Origin: Symbiotaphrina buchneri
Taxonomy: Eukaryota; Ascomycota; Symbiotaphrinales; Symbiotaphrinaceae
Direction: 5' to 3'
Length of the DNA stretch: 64,000 bases
NCBI GenBank assembly: GCA_001599915.1
Contig: BCIG01000005.1
Span: 638,725 to 702,724, forward strand
Both the position numbers and the translations under genes were made by a program. The notes beneath the pieces are model-generated. The model made no database searches. It was given only the letters and a program-made list of their open reading frames with translations, and was not told where the DNA came from. Each line of letters opens with the position of its first letter. Position 1 is the stretch's first letter. This document shows, in pieces, positions 11,873 through 23,103 of the stretch.

Positions 11873-12426
11873 CTAATCAGACTGCGCCAATTTCGCCAGT
11901 CCATCTCCGTCGACCCTCATCCCAGCCCACTCACTCATCATCCTCGCTCCCAATCCCTCATAAAACTTAATACTCGGCTCATTCCATCTCAGCACGCTCC
12001 ACTCGAGCCTGCCGCCATTTATGCGCTGCACCTCCTTCGCCAACTCCCTCAGTAACCTCTTGCCGTAGCCCTTCTTCCGGTATCCCTCCCGCACGAAGAG
12101 GTCTTCAAGGTAAATCCCGGGTGCCGCCTTCCACGTGCTGTAGTTGTTGAAGTATAATGCCATCCCGGCCACTGTGCCATCGGGGTCTGTAATCAGCAAC
12201 GTCTTTGCGTAACCTCGCGGTGCGGGGTCATCGGCGAAGGAGAGCGTGGCGAGGAGGGAGCTTTCGGTGGCTTCCACAGAGGAGAGCTCTTTTTCGTAAA
12301 TGGCCAGTTCGCGGATTAGGTCCAGGATTACGGGAACGTCTGCAAAGGAGGATGGTTCAGCTAAGGATCTGGTCAGAGGGGCCACGGAGGTGTACCCGTG
12401 CGATTGGCATGCCGGACGGTTGCCAT
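11873..12426 (-). CDS. GNAT-family N-acetyltransferase (diamine acetyltransferase-like)
   Basis: Two exons (12426-12396 and 12339-11873) give 165 aa. The start is split off: the first exon has 31 nt, and the 56-bp intron (GTACAC...TTTGCAG, branch site GCTGAAC) rebuilds a typical GNAT opening, MATVRHANRTDVPVILDLIR. A GTG-started unspliced reading is possible but lacks this. The core has GMALYFNNYSTW, then LEDLFVREGYRKKGYGKRLL, with the RxxGxG acetyl-CoA loop, and a closing W-N-x-x-x-x-x-FYEGLGA motif. The order resembles spermidine/spermine acetyltransferases; the true substrate is unknown. It is convergent with the METTL16-like gene (176 bp between stops). Confidence 0.87.
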
Positions 12427-12992
12427 TGTTAGCTGACTGGGGAATCTTTCGAATTCCGTATTCAATGCTACAGAGTTCTTCAATTGAGTAGAGGACTGTC
12501 CATCTGAGACGTCTGGTGCTATAGCAATAAGGTATGTGCTTCTAATATCTTCACCCGCCCCTCGTCATCCAAAGGCCGGGGAATTCCTCGACGCTAATTA
12601 CACACCGCCTTCAACGGCCTCTAACTCAATGAGTGCACAACGCATTGTATGAAGCATTGGCATACTGTTGCGAAAGGTATCAAACGAATATGATCGCCGG
12701 TACAGCTCAAAATCGAGATTCCAACACAGATTGGGGCGTATGATGAAGCCTCCTTGCCACCTTCTGAATATCCAAAGATCTCTAATGGTTCGTAACGCCT
12801 TCCCCCATGCTATATCAGACAGCCTTTCTCTAAAAGAGCAAGGAGAAACTGATCCAGACGTATGAGCCTCCGACCGAGCCCTTCTGAGGAGCTGCGTGCT
12901 GGACTTACCGCCGAACACCATCGCATCAACTCCCAATCCTGCTCTCCCTGAAGGAGATATATGATGCTCCCACTCTCATATGAGCCTATAAC
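12427..12992. other. Intergenic region with one doubtful minus-strand frame
   Basis: These 566 bp lie between the 3' end of THI80 and the GNAT start. A minus-strand frame is open from about 12921 to 12598. A GTAAGT-type donor follows ATGGTGTTCGGCG, so a small spliced gene is conceivable, but the product matches nothing I know. I do not call a gene. Confidence 0.3.
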
Positions 12993-13897
12993 TTAGTTAT
13001 CCTTGCGAGCCAACTCGATTGTGACAAGAATAGTCTCGTTTGTCTCAATTTCGACGACATCGCTCTTGATGTGATTGCTAGTGCTGATTTGGCGGCCAAA
13101 ACTGGTCTGCCAATCCTTGACGTCCCACTCCAAGCCCTTGGTGCTGATAACGGCAGGCTTACCCACAGGGATAATACCGATATTCTCGGCGAGACCAGAG
13201 TCCGTCAATGGCGTGTATATCTTGTTGCGACCTTTAAATATGAGGAAAGAGATGTTTTGCGGAGTTATGAGGTAGATCTTGCCGATGCACTGCAGCTCGG
13301 GGTCATGCAAAGCCATGTATAGATGGTGGATCTGGGACAGGGCTTGGTCAACCCTGCCCTCCAGGCTGCCCCACGCGACCACATCCTCCAAAGCAAACCC
13401 CTCCTCCTGGACCCTTTTCTTCGCCCTTCTGTTCAAGAATCGTAGGCATTTGGTAAAATCAGTCGAGTACTTGTCGTCATCTTCGATGACCTCAACGCCG
13501 CGCGACTCGAAGTACGCTCTGGTCTCCTCTGTTATGGAATCTAGGTCTCCATGTATAAGGTCCGGAAGCTGTAGACGGGTCAGTATCTTCCTCAGGAAGC
13601 ATAGACACAAGACCATACAGGAAGGAATACGCCTGGATTTTCTTCCGCTGCTTCCTTTAACCTATTGGCACCTCCATCAGCGCATATAATGTACGAGGCT
13701 TTAAATCAATCTCAGCAGCGTTCTTTCGTAGAGGGTTTGCGGCGGGGCGTACCATGGTTCATGATAGCCTCAAAGACCTGGAGATTTCTGATGGGCGAGT
13801 TGAGGATAATAAAAGTGTAATTGTCTTCATCGTGCCGCGGGACCAGCGCGTCCCCAATGTATAGCTTCGGATCCCAGACGAATCCTGCGTCGGCCAT
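12993..13897 (-). CDS. THI80: Thiamine pyrophosphokinase
   Basis: Three exons (13897-13753, 13698-13619, 13568-12993) give 266 aa. Introns are 54 and 50 bp. For intron 2 a donor 12 nt earlier is also in phase and would drop four residues. Family landmarks run in order: FIILNSPI, YIICADGGANRL (substrate-binding ADGG), PDLIHGDLDSI (metal-binding DLDS), DDKYSTDFTKCLRFL (DKDxTD-like), and WGSLEGRVDQALSQIHHLY. The C-terminal beta domain has LEWDVKDW. The enzyme transfers pyrophosphate from ATP to thiamine to make ThDP. It lies head-to-head with MIA40, 264 bp apart. Confidence 0.92.
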
Positions 13898-14161
13898 GTC
13901 CTCTCATGTGGTGGGTTAAAGCTCAAAATTCGCTTGAGGCGTCTTGAGTCTCGATAACGATATAGATGTGAAAGCGTGGAATTTCCTGGGGAAGCTCCGT
14001 CGGCGGACGGATTTAGAAAGTTGCTGACAAAATCTCGCGATCTATAATCGATCTTCTCGGAAACAAAACTCACTCCAGACCAGCCCTCTCCAACATTTTC
14101 CTACACTCGGCGCTGCAGTCGTTTTATTTCTTTTTGGTTTGCTCGAGTCATTTCCTTCCTC

Positions 14162-15216
14162 ATGTTTCGGGCAGCTCCTTCACGCATACTGCGGACCGCG
14201 ACCGCACAGGTCCGCAATCCGGCACTTTACCGCAGATCCCTCAGCAGATCCCTCAGCACCGCACCACCCGCACACAAGTCGCGAAGCTGGAAGAGCAGCG
14301 CTCTAAGGTGGGGCACAGCAATCGGGGCTGTTTATTTTTATAATACCAGTAATGTCTTTGCCGATGAACCAAGATGTAAGCTCTCCAGGGACTTGTCAAG
14401 GAATCATGGCGCATTGAGCTGATGTATTGAAAGACTTGGCGCAACCTCCAGCGATCGAGGACGAATCATCGAGCTACCCTACGATAGAAGAGATTGCAGC
14501 ACAGAAAAAGCAGAAGCTCACAAGTGCTCAAGCGGCAAACACACAGCAAGATTCGGCGGCGCATGGAAGTATCGTCGGGGAAGAGGAGATTGGTTCGAAA
14601 TCAGATCCCCCGCGCACGCCAGAGGAATATGAAGAAGAAGCCGAAAGTCAAGGCGCATTCAACCCGGAGACGGGAGAGATCAACTGGGACTGTCCTTGCT
14701 TAGGCGGAATGGCGCATGGTCCCTGTGGAGAGCAGTTCAAGGCTGCCTTCAGCTGTTTCGTGTACAGTTCCGAGGAACCTAAGGGCATGGATTGCATCGA
14801 CAAGTTCAAGTGAGTTAGATTGGTTTCAGGGTCGGTGCAGCACTCTCTAACAGACGATAACCAGGACTATGCAAGACTGTTTCCGAGAGCATCCTGATGT
14901 CTACGGCGCGGAACTTGAGGATGAGGTAGAGGAAGAAGCCCGGCAACAGGATGCCGATGCCCCCCAAGGCCCTCCGATACCACCACGAGAAGCTCCTGAC
15001 TCTGAAGCCCCCAAGCCTCTGTCTGCTCATGGACGTGAGGGCGGTGCAGAGAAGGTTTCTGATGCACCTCCATCTGAAGAAGAGCGGGCCGCAAAGGCGC
15101 AGCGAGCTGAATCAGCAAGGCAGCAAGTGAAGAGCGACCATGGAGCGCAGAGCGAAGCGGACGCTGTAGTGCCTAAAGAGTGGCGCGATACAACGTCGAG
15201 CAACGAGGGCAAATGA
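14162..15216 (+). CDS. MIA40: Mitochondrial intermembrane space import oxidoreductase Mia40
   Basis: Three exons (14162-14375, 14434-14809, 14865-15216) give 313 aa. An Arg-rich presequence (residues 1-45, [12 protein letters not shown]) precedes a membrane anchor around [11 protein letters not shown], as in fungal Mia40. The catalytic [13 protein letters not shown] (redox-active CPC) comes next, followed by a twin Cx9C pair, [11 protein letters not shown] and CIDKFKTMQDC. The second Cx9C is interrupted by the last intron. The protein oxidises and traps small cysteine-rich proteins entering the intermembrane space, with Erv1. The C-terminal third (about 110 aa) is acidic, Glu/Ala/Pro-rich and of low complexity. 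All junctions are canonical. Confidence 0.95.
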
Positions 15217-15795
15217 CGGGGTTATCGTGTTGCTTCTTGGACGGGGGCATCTTTTGTATTATATGTCGGGATATGGATTCGTACTATTACAGCACAGCAT
15301 TGGCATTGGGAATGGCATGTACAAAAGGGCATAGACCAGGATCATAATGGAAAAGCATCGCCTCTCGAGAATCATTGCTCATATTATCATTCGTAGAGTT
15401 TCTTCATCTTCTACAACATTGAAGAGTTAGCATATATTTTACCCCTGTTCGCAAAATGGTTCCGGGAGAGCGCTCGTGGCCAAGGCCCGTGATCGCCCGG
15501 TGCGCTAGGTCAGTTGTGACGTAGTAGTCGCCTAGAGCAGCCGACTTCCACCTTGACTTCCTGCCTTCCAGGTTCGTTCGCGTGCTTGTGATCTCGTTTC
15601 GTCCATTACTGCAGCTCATCACATCGTTGCTCTCGCCATTTCATCTATACTTCGCGCCCCTGCCTCTCGTTCCATTTCGAGAACATCTCTTCCGTCTCCC
15701 TGTAAGTGTCACACTCGGCTTGGACAGCATCGTGAGCAACAGCTCATTTGTTGCCCTGCGCAGCCCCTTGAAGCTTCCGCCCGCCGCAGACTATC
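15217..15795. other. Intergenic region upstream of the OM14-like gene
   Basis: The 579 bp after MIA40 include, near 15610-15700, a pyrimidine-rich stretch typical of the promoter/5' UTR of the next plus-strand gene. No further gene is seen. Confidence 0.5.
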
Positions 15796-16504
15796 ATGTC
15801 TTACGCTGCCGTTGCTGCCAAAGGGCCTAAACAGTCCCCTGAAGAAGTATGTGCACCCTTGTGGCAAGCTCCAGAGTTCAATGTCTATATCGTTTACTGA
15901 CGAGCATCACAGGCGTACGTACCCATGAGTCCCTGAGTAGTGTTTTCTTGCTGAGACTCCTTCAATAGCCGTGCGCCCCCACCACCAGAGCTTGAACATA
16001 CCACCGATGAATCTACTTCGTCTCTCGTCGATGTAGACTCAGAATCGGTCCGCACGGTGCCTTCGGACTACCAGGAGCAAACAATCAAGACCGACACCCA
16101 AGCGGAGCGCATTCAGCGCGAAGAGGAAGACAAGCAGCTCGCAGCGGAACGTGCGAAGGCCGAATTTGAGGGGAAGGAGAGAGCTGCCAAGCAAGAATTC
16201 GAGAAGAAGAAGCAGCAGGCCAAGTCAAAAGCTGGGAAGGCTCGCGAGAACTCCGATAATCCCGTCGTGCTTGGGAATGCCGTCGCGGTTGTCGCATTGA
16301 GCGCTGCCCTGGGCTTCGGTGCTTACAGGAAGTACGCTGCTGGCGAACTGACGTGGAAAGTCGCGGGTATGTGGGCTGGTGTTGTAGGGCTCTTCGCCGC
16401 CGGAGACTATTATCTGAGCCAGTAAGTGGCCTTTGCGACTCATTCTTTATCAATGGTTAACGCTGTCAAGGTACCTGTTCAAGAACAAGTACCCCCCGAA
16501 ATAG
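15796..16504 (+). CDS. OM14-like mitochondrial outer membrane protein with a 2-nt exon
   Basis: Coding segments are 15796-15846, 15913-15914, 15969-16421 and 16471-16504; 179 aa. The protein opens MSYAAVAAKGPKQSPEE. It has a charged, Glu/Lys-rich coiled region (about residues 75-115) and then two hydrophobic segments, VLGNAVAVVALSAALGFGAY and KVAGMWAGVVGLFAAGDYYL, ending KNKYPPK. This matches the fungal OM14 C-terminal domain family; in yeast Om14 sits in the mitochondrial outer membrane and helps dock ribosomes. The second exon is inferred to be just GC. It is flanked by introns of 66 bp (GTATGT...CTGAC...CAG) and 54 bp (GTACGT...CTGAG...TAG). Skipping it gives an early stop. Confidence 0.82.
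15913..15914 (+). other. Predicted 2-nucleotide microexon (GC)
   Basis: This is the only segment that links the phase-0 end of exon 1 to the frame of exon 3 while using the strong sites on either side (CAG before it, GTACGT after it). The two bases plus the first base of the next exon encode one alanine. Stepwise resplicing could be the mechanism. Confidence 0.6.
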
Positions 16505-17043
16505 GTACAACGACTTCGCGGTTGAAGGGGGTCTGTATTATGTAGCAAGCTCTCCTAGGTCTTGCGCGGTTCTATTATCAACCTCTGCTCCCTCAGTTTT
16601 TTCCATCTCGTATACCACTCTACTGGCCTCTCAAGTTGGCAGCTTATGGCATTAAGACAGAGTCAACGGCGTGTTGATGAATCCTTTCAAGCCCGAATTT
16701 GACTACAACCAGTAACCACACATCAATACCATGTCTGCGTGGTCATATGTGCCTCTTACGATATCTGTGCACGCAGGTAGCTAGTAGGAGCACCGTTCTG
16801 ACTGCGAGAATCCCGCCAAGCAATTCCGTCACCAAGGTGTCCCCTGACATTGCCAAGACCCGGCCACATGCGAACAGGCCAGGCTGTAAACACTTCAACA
16901 ATCACACTGAGTCCTAAAAATTCCAGCTCTCACTCTCCTCTGCCATTGACCCCTTCATACCGCCTGAGGAGACGTAATCAACGGTCCAAAACTGTGCGCG
17001 TAATATCGAGCACCTTCACACATAGGTCACCAACGTGCCTGTC
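16505..17043. other. Intergenic region upstream of BOS1
   Basis: The 539 bp hold the 3' UTR of the OM14-like gene and the BOS1 promoter. A pyrimidine-rich block lies at about 16920-16960. No gene or repeat is seen. Confidence 0.5.
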
Positions 17044-17963
17044 ATGGTAATCTAGCTCCGCATCTCATTCTGCTGCCAGGCAAAGCGCGCTCATCTGCCG
17101 TCTATAGAATTCTCTCTTCAACTCCGCGCTCAAGCAGTCATCTGCTGTGCGGCGAGATCTGGATGCATTCGCCGAAGCTCCCGCCAGTTCTTCTGCGGCG
17201 CTACAAGGTACAAATCACCCGCTGTCGTCCGACATGTGTCAAGAGCACCGACAATGAGCTGAGCTTCGCTGATCGGGTTGCTCGAGCACCTAGGCCAGAT
17301 CTCCGCTTCATTGACCTCGTTCTCCCGTACGGTGGACGACTACGACAATATGGCTAAACGAGAGCTTGTCCCGGCGAAGCAGGAGAAGGCGTTTGAACGA
17401 GTCAAGAACTTCCGCGCCGAAATTGCCGAGTACAGAGCGCAATTCGATAGGTTAAAGAAGGAGAGAGAGGATACGGTACTGAGTTCTGAATCTTTACATT
17501 TGGGTACCGGCTGATTCGGTGGTAGCAAACGACCATCAATCGTACAGAGCTACTAGGCCGCAGACCACATAACACAGCTACTCCTGAGAACCCGTATGCG
17601 AATGCCAATGTAGCTCAAAACTCCCCCTTCAGGCCCGCCAATCCTTCAGTGTTCGGTGCTTCACCTGCCGACTACAACCGTGAAACGCATGCTCTCCGGG
17701 AACATAGCTTCATGACTACAGCGAATGCACAGTTGGATGAGTTCTTGGACCGTGGCCGTGCCGTACTTGGAGATCTGGGCCATCAGAGGGAAATGTTGAA
17801 AGGAACCCAACGCAAGCTTTATAGCGTAGCCAATACGCTCGGTGTCAGCGGTGATACAATACGCATGGTTGAGCGGAGAGCAAAGCAAGATAAATGGATA
17901 TTCTGGGGTGGTGTCGTAGTATTCGTCGTTTTCTGCTATCTAGTGTTGAGATGGCTGCGATGA
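17044..17963 (+). CDS. BOS1: ER-Golgi Q-SNARE Bos1
   Basis: Four coding exons: 17044-17046, 17108-17207, 17294-17475, 17526-17963; 240 aa. The first coding exon ends right after the ATG, which is followed by a GTAATC donor and a 61-bp intron. The next exon begins NSLFNSALKQS, the conserved Bos1/GOSR2 N-terminus. A helical N-terminal bundle (SRTVDDYDNMAKREL, FERVKNFRAEI) is followed by the SNARE motif (LDRGRAVLGDLGHQREMLKG, with the central Q layer) and a C-terminal membrane anchor, WIFWGGVVVFVVFCYLVL. The protein mediates fusion of ER-derived vesicles at the Golgi. Its stop is 17 bp from that of the convergent membrane-protein gene, so the 3' UTRs must overlap. Confidence 0.92.
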
Positions 17964-17980
17964 ACAAGATACTCCCTAGG

Positions 17981-19201
17981 TCATCTTTCCGCCTCTTTTG
18001 GACGGTCTTTTGACTCTGTATCCGACGGTGGATGCGAGACAGGTGAAGGTGACAAAGCACGTGGGACTGCGCCGATAGTCGAGGAACGTGCGGAAGGAGA
18101 ACCAGATTCGTCAGGCGAGAACCGTACAAAAGCTGAAATAGATGGCAATGGCGACATCGGTGAAATAGGAGGCAGAGGACTGCTGCCTTCCAGCTCACTG
18201 AGTGGACGGCATTCGATTTCCTGCGCTGGGGCACCATATGCAGGAGGAGAGCTAATCGTTGTCGACATGGTTTGTACAGTCTGGTTCCCTTCTGGCTTCT
18301 CCTTCTTGCCGCTCTCCGCGGCTCCTTTCTTCTTCCCTGCATACATGCAGCAGCAGCAGCAAAACAAAGCCATAGCGAGGAGACCAACTGGTATTCCTAC
18401 ACCGATACCGATCTTGGCGTTTGTTGTGAGAGGATCAGCTTGGGTGACGACTGGAGTCAATGCTTGCGTTGTGGTTGCGGTGGACCCGATGGTAGCAGTG
18501 GACGAGGGAGAGGCACTGCTCAACAGTACCACCGACGGGGGAAACGTTGTGAAAACCGATGGAAGAATCGAAGTTGTCGATAACATTGATGTTACCGGAC
18601 TTGTAGATGTTCTGGACATTGACGAGGTTACCGAGGAACCTGAAATCGTCAGAGCACCCGAAGTCCTTGACAGTGAGCGAGAAGTTGAAGAGATAGATGC
18701 AGTCCATGATAGGGTGGTCCACGTCCTCGCCGGCCCTTGCTGGGCTATTATATTAAACTGGCCGCTCGCGAAACTATTATCATTGCTGCTATTCCCCTCC
18801 TGTTCCAAGACAAGGTAGCAAGGGTTGAGCATGCTCCTGCCGATGACAATATAAGCTCTCATGTTCCCATACATCTGCAGAGAGGTGGCTTCGCGACGAA
18901 CCACCCGATCAGCCCTAGTCTCTTATCTGCACGCTGGCCGGATGGTGTCGGTATACGTACTCAGAGTATCTTGCTCGCTGCAGTAAACCGAAAGCGTGGC
19001 ATTTACAAAGTCGGTGACCCATGACGCCTCGATCGTGTCGCCGACGTGGACGACGAGCTGCGGGAGCGCCTCATTCGGAACGTTGGGCGGGAAGATGAAG
19101 TAGTTTATCGTGGACTGAAGAGTTTGAGAAACGGTGAGGTAGGGCCAAAAGAGCAGTGCAAGGACGATGATATCGACCAAAGCGAACCAGCGACCTGCCA
19201 T
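17981..19201 (-). CDS. Ser/Thr-rich single-pass membrane protein (Mid2/Skg6-like layout)
   Basis: Exons 19201-18961 and 18888-17981 give 382 aa. An N-terminal signal peptide (FALVDIIVLALLFWPYLTVS) leads to an extracellular domain with two to three cysteines (SVYCSEQ, NPCYLVLEQ). A Ser/Thr-rich, probably O-glycosylated stalk of about 120 aa follows. Then come a transmembrane helix (IGVGIPVGLLAMALF) running into five cysteines that could be palmitoylated, a basic stop-transfer (AGKKKG) and a Pro/Ser-rich tail of about 130 aa. The layout resembles fungal wall-stress sensors, but no specific domain was recognised. The intron acceptor (CGAAG) was chosen for phase and branch-site distance, so the joint around residue 81 is less sure. 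Confidence 0.75.
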
Positions 19202-19875
19202 CGTCTCTTTCTTGTCGAAGTCGCCGAGATCGCCGAGATGAGGGTTTGTCCGTGGTATTATGGACGCAGCACGAGAGACAGGATTGAAGAGGGAGCGGCG
19301 ATCCTGTCGATGGCAGTCTCTCCTCCTTGTGGCTGTCATGTGCGATGTCTTCAGCAAGACATTCACTTCACAGAGTCTGCCGCATCCGACCTTCTGCTCT
19401 ATGCATTCACTGTCCTGTGCCGTGTCTCTGCTCCTGCACTTCATTTGCCTCATCTCTCACGCTCTGTTTCGAATTTTGCCGTCCCCTCAAAGTGCAGTCG
19501 TGACTATAAACTCCAAAAAAGGGATAGGGAAGTTTACAGCAGCATTTACTACTCGAAATGGTAAGTAAGGTGCAATCGATGCGTCGTATATGGTGGAGAA
19601 GGACATTTCTCCGGATGTATCGAGGGGATAAGAGAATCCACTTCATCATTGACACAAGGCTAGGGTGAAGAGGATAGGTGCAGGGAAACTGAAATAATCA
19701 TTTAAATGAAGTGACTGCTCCTAATCGTGCCAGGCCGTAAGCACCTTGTTGAACATCATGACCAGTGCGCTCGAAGTCAACTTGTATTCATGTCTTCTGA
19801 GCAAACGCCCATGCCAAACCGTCGTCTGCTTCGTCTCAATCACATCAAGCATAAGCATAATCATAAGAGGGGCCA
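19202..19875. other. Intergenic region between two minus-strand genes
   Basis: These 674 bp hold the promoter of the membrane-protein gene and the 3' UTR of the AAA ATPase gene. No convincing frame or repeat is seen. Confidence 0.45.
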
Positions 19876-22800
19876 TCATGTGTAGCTACGCATGGCATCC
19901 ATATACCCAGTGCCGCCCTTCAGATCCCGGTCGAAGCTCTCTGCCACGTCAAGCACGCGCTTGATGTGTTCCATAGATAACTTCTCTTTCTCATTGACGG
20001 CAAGCGCCTGGGCTGTGCGCACGCAGTTTTTAATCTACACAACAGGCATTAGCATAAGTTGACTCATCAAACGTACAAGGCGTATGTATGGGGCCGTACC
20101 TGTCTACCGTTGAGGTTCCTACGAGCCAGCGCGTCATAGTCAACCTCAGAGAAGTCGTGAGTCTCAATACCCTCCATAGCTCGGACACGCGCAAGGAAGA
20201 GCTTCCAGACGCTTTTCTTCGCCTTGGTCGTCAATTCACCGTAGCGAAGAGCAATATGGATCCGGCTCTGGAAGGCGTCGTCAAACGTCTCAACACGGTT
20301 TGTGGTCAGGAAGAGAATGCCCTGGAAGTACTCCAGCAGCCGCAAGAAGATACTGACGAGGGCATTGCGATGGATGTCCTGAATGGTCCTCTTTTCCAGG
20401 AAAACGTCGGCCTCGTCGAGCAGTAGTACAGCACCCCACGAATGTGCAATGTCCAGGATTTTGTTCAGCTCGGCCTCCAAAGTTCGGGGATCTGTGCCGA
20501 GTTCCCCCGCGCTGACCATATACAATGGGCACTTGAGCAGTTCCGCAATGCCCTCGGCTGTAAGGGTCTTACCAGTACCTGGTGGCCCGTGAAGAACAGC
20601 GACTAGGCCTTTGCCTTTGCCTTGAATGACATCGTCAATACTCTGCGCGGCGTGGAACGTATGAGACTCCACGAGAGCCTTCACAATGGACTTCTGATTT
20701 GGGGGCAGGACAAGGGAATCGAAGGCTCCTTCATTCCACTCGATATCGTGGACTCCCGAGACTGTGAACTCCAACCATAACTTCTCACCAAAAGCAAAAC
20801 CAAGGACGACAGGACTGGCAATCAGAAGCTGTTCATCCGTGAACTTCGTTTCAGTGACGCTCTCCGGCTCGAATTTGTCCATCTTCTCTTCTTTTATCTC
20901 ATTACCGTCCTCGTCTACTCGGACTTGGACAAAGTGTGCGTCTCCCTTTTCGTCACTAACCAATTTCATGGCTTTTCTCTCTTTGATTTCATCACCCATG
21001 CCTCCGGAAGCAGTATTTTGTGGCTTTTCCTCCACGGGCTGATCTTCATCGTCCCCGCAACAGCAGTCATCGCTATCATCATCCGATTCCATTCCAGGGA
21101 AGAAAAAGAGGTCATCATGCTCCGTAGGTTTGACTGTGCTGACGGGATAGTTAGGGTTGATCCTCCTGTGTATGGCAGGATCGACCATGATCCGACCATT
21201 GATATTGACTTTGATCACGCTCCGCTTCTTCTTGTAGAACGCCATCCCCTTGTGAAACCGATACTGCATCCCTTTGAGAGCAACAAACTTCTTACCGCGC
21301 TGGATTAGTAATGCCTTGAGTGCTTCTTGGTCTTTGTGATACTTGAGCGGATAGCACGGCAGACTGGTGATTCGACGAGGTCCTTTGAATGCCTCCACCT
21401 CCGCATCAATCTGACCCATACCGAAGGATTTGCCGTCATACTCCAGATACCGGCCTTCGACATAGTACCATGTGCCGCGAAGCATATTTGATTCCTTGGT
21501 GGCATACTCAATCTTGAAGGCTCTTGGTTCATCCGAGTTCCCATACGTGTCAGTATATGCAAGTGTATTGGGCTTAAACAGAGCCCATAGGAGGTCAAAG
21601 GTGATAGTGTTTGCTTCGAGCAACGGGTACAGCGTCTTCTTTGTCTCCGCATAGTCCTCGTCGAGGTATTTAAGCATGACTTTTACCTGAGAGAACATCT
21701 TTGCGGCCAGCTTTCTAGCTTTCTTCTTCTTTTCGGTCTTTCGCTTCGCTTTTAACTCTTTTAAATAGTCTCGAAGCTCTTCAAGGTATAGGAACAGCAT
21801 ATTGGGATCAATCTGCATCACTTGTCAGCAGGAAACAACACAAGAAAACTAAGTTGAACACGTACGACAGGAGTCTCTTCCACAAGGCTGACTGCTTTGA
21901 CATTTGCCATGACGTGATTGAGAGCCTCCTTTAGCTCCTTGCTCTTGATATCCACGACAGTGCTCTCGTACTTGCCTTCCCAGTCGAACTTGCGCCTGAC
22001 CGTGAAGATATACTCGTCGTACTCGTTCGTATCGGCCTCCTCAGCAGTGTCAGTCAGTCTGTAATTGTGGATAGTACTGTCCCACACTGCACATAGTGAT
22101 TAGCACTGATCCAACCAGAAAGTATTCCAACTTGCTTACATTGATCAACACGTTTGTACTCGACTTTGCTGCCTTTCTTCTTTTTCTTGTCGCCAGCCTT
22201 TTTCTTCGACTTGTTGCCTGCGTCTAGGCCACCAAGAGACAAGTTCGGTATGCCCCCCGGATACCCTCTACCTCTTCCCGGTCTCCTTCCAGGGGCTCCA
22301 CCAAGCGTAAGTCTTCTAAGCATGCGAAGTTGGTCCGCAGCATGAACATCTGCTGCCGCTGTATCTTCCGAAGATTCGTCTGTACTGCGCTTCTTCTTGC
22401 TCTTTTTCTTATTCTTCTTGTGTCTTCCCTTGCCCTTCTTGGATATCACCTTCTCATCCTTAGAGAAATCCGACTCCGAGCTTGATTCCTCATCCTCAGT
22501 CTCCGATTCCGAAGTGGTGTCATCGTGCTTGCGCAACTTGGCTTTTCGGCGACTCCTCTGCTTCTCTTTCTTCAACTTAGCCCTCTTGGCCTTCTTCTTG
22601 TGCCTTCGTTTGGCCGCTTCATCATCCGAGTCAGACGAGGCAGACGAGGTTTCCGTGTCACTGGTGCTCTCATCATCCTCACTGCTGCCCGAGGTATCAT
22701 CGTCGGAAGAGTCACTCGAAGATGGATCATGCCTTTTTGACGACTTGGACTTCTTTGTCGACTTCTTCCGGTTTGCTTTACAGTTACTCTTGTGAGTGAC

Positions 22801-23103
22801 TTGCTTCGGTTTCTTCTTCCGCTCGGGCTTTGCAGAGGGGCTCTCGGGTGTTGGTTCGACCTCTTCGGTGGGCTTATCATCCACCTTCTCCTTGGTTTCG
22901 TCCATGTCGAGCCGACGGACCTTCGATTCCTGAAGATTGTCGAAGGTCCGAGATCTGCGGGGAGCGCGGGCAGTCTCCGAAGAGGTACTGCTAGGCGTGA
23001 ACACGCGATCTGGATGGCTGTCTGTATCAGAGCTAAGCTTCTGCCGGGGAAATGATGCAGATGAAGGGGAAGATGAGGGAAGATCCACTGGCACGTTAGA
23101 CAT
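19876..23103 (-). CDS. Large AAA+ ATPase with low-complexity N-terminus
   Basis: Four exons (23103-22140, 22086-21866, 21812-20100, 20034-19876) give 1018 aa. Residues 1-290 are extremely Ser/Asp/Lys-rich with many KKK and SSSDSSDD runs. An RGRG patch (GRRPGRGRGYPGG) follows. The middle third, from about LWDSTIHNYRL to FLFFPGME, fits the uncharacterised domain (DUF7025 type) often found before this kind of fungal AAA module. The ATPase has Walker A GPPGTGKT (about 804-811), Walker B VLLLDEADVF (about 857-866) and a sensor LTTNRVETFD. A C-terminal helical lid ends the protein. Role unknown; these proteins have no settled function. The start is the first ATG in frame (MSNVPVDLP). Confidence 0.85.

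Noticed and set aside
12598-12936. Minus-strand open frame (about 110 aa), possibly with a 13-nt first exon ending in a GTAAGT donor
   Set aside because: The long frame opens with TTG, and the spliced alternative gives a protein that resembles nothing known. The branch site is too near the acceptor.
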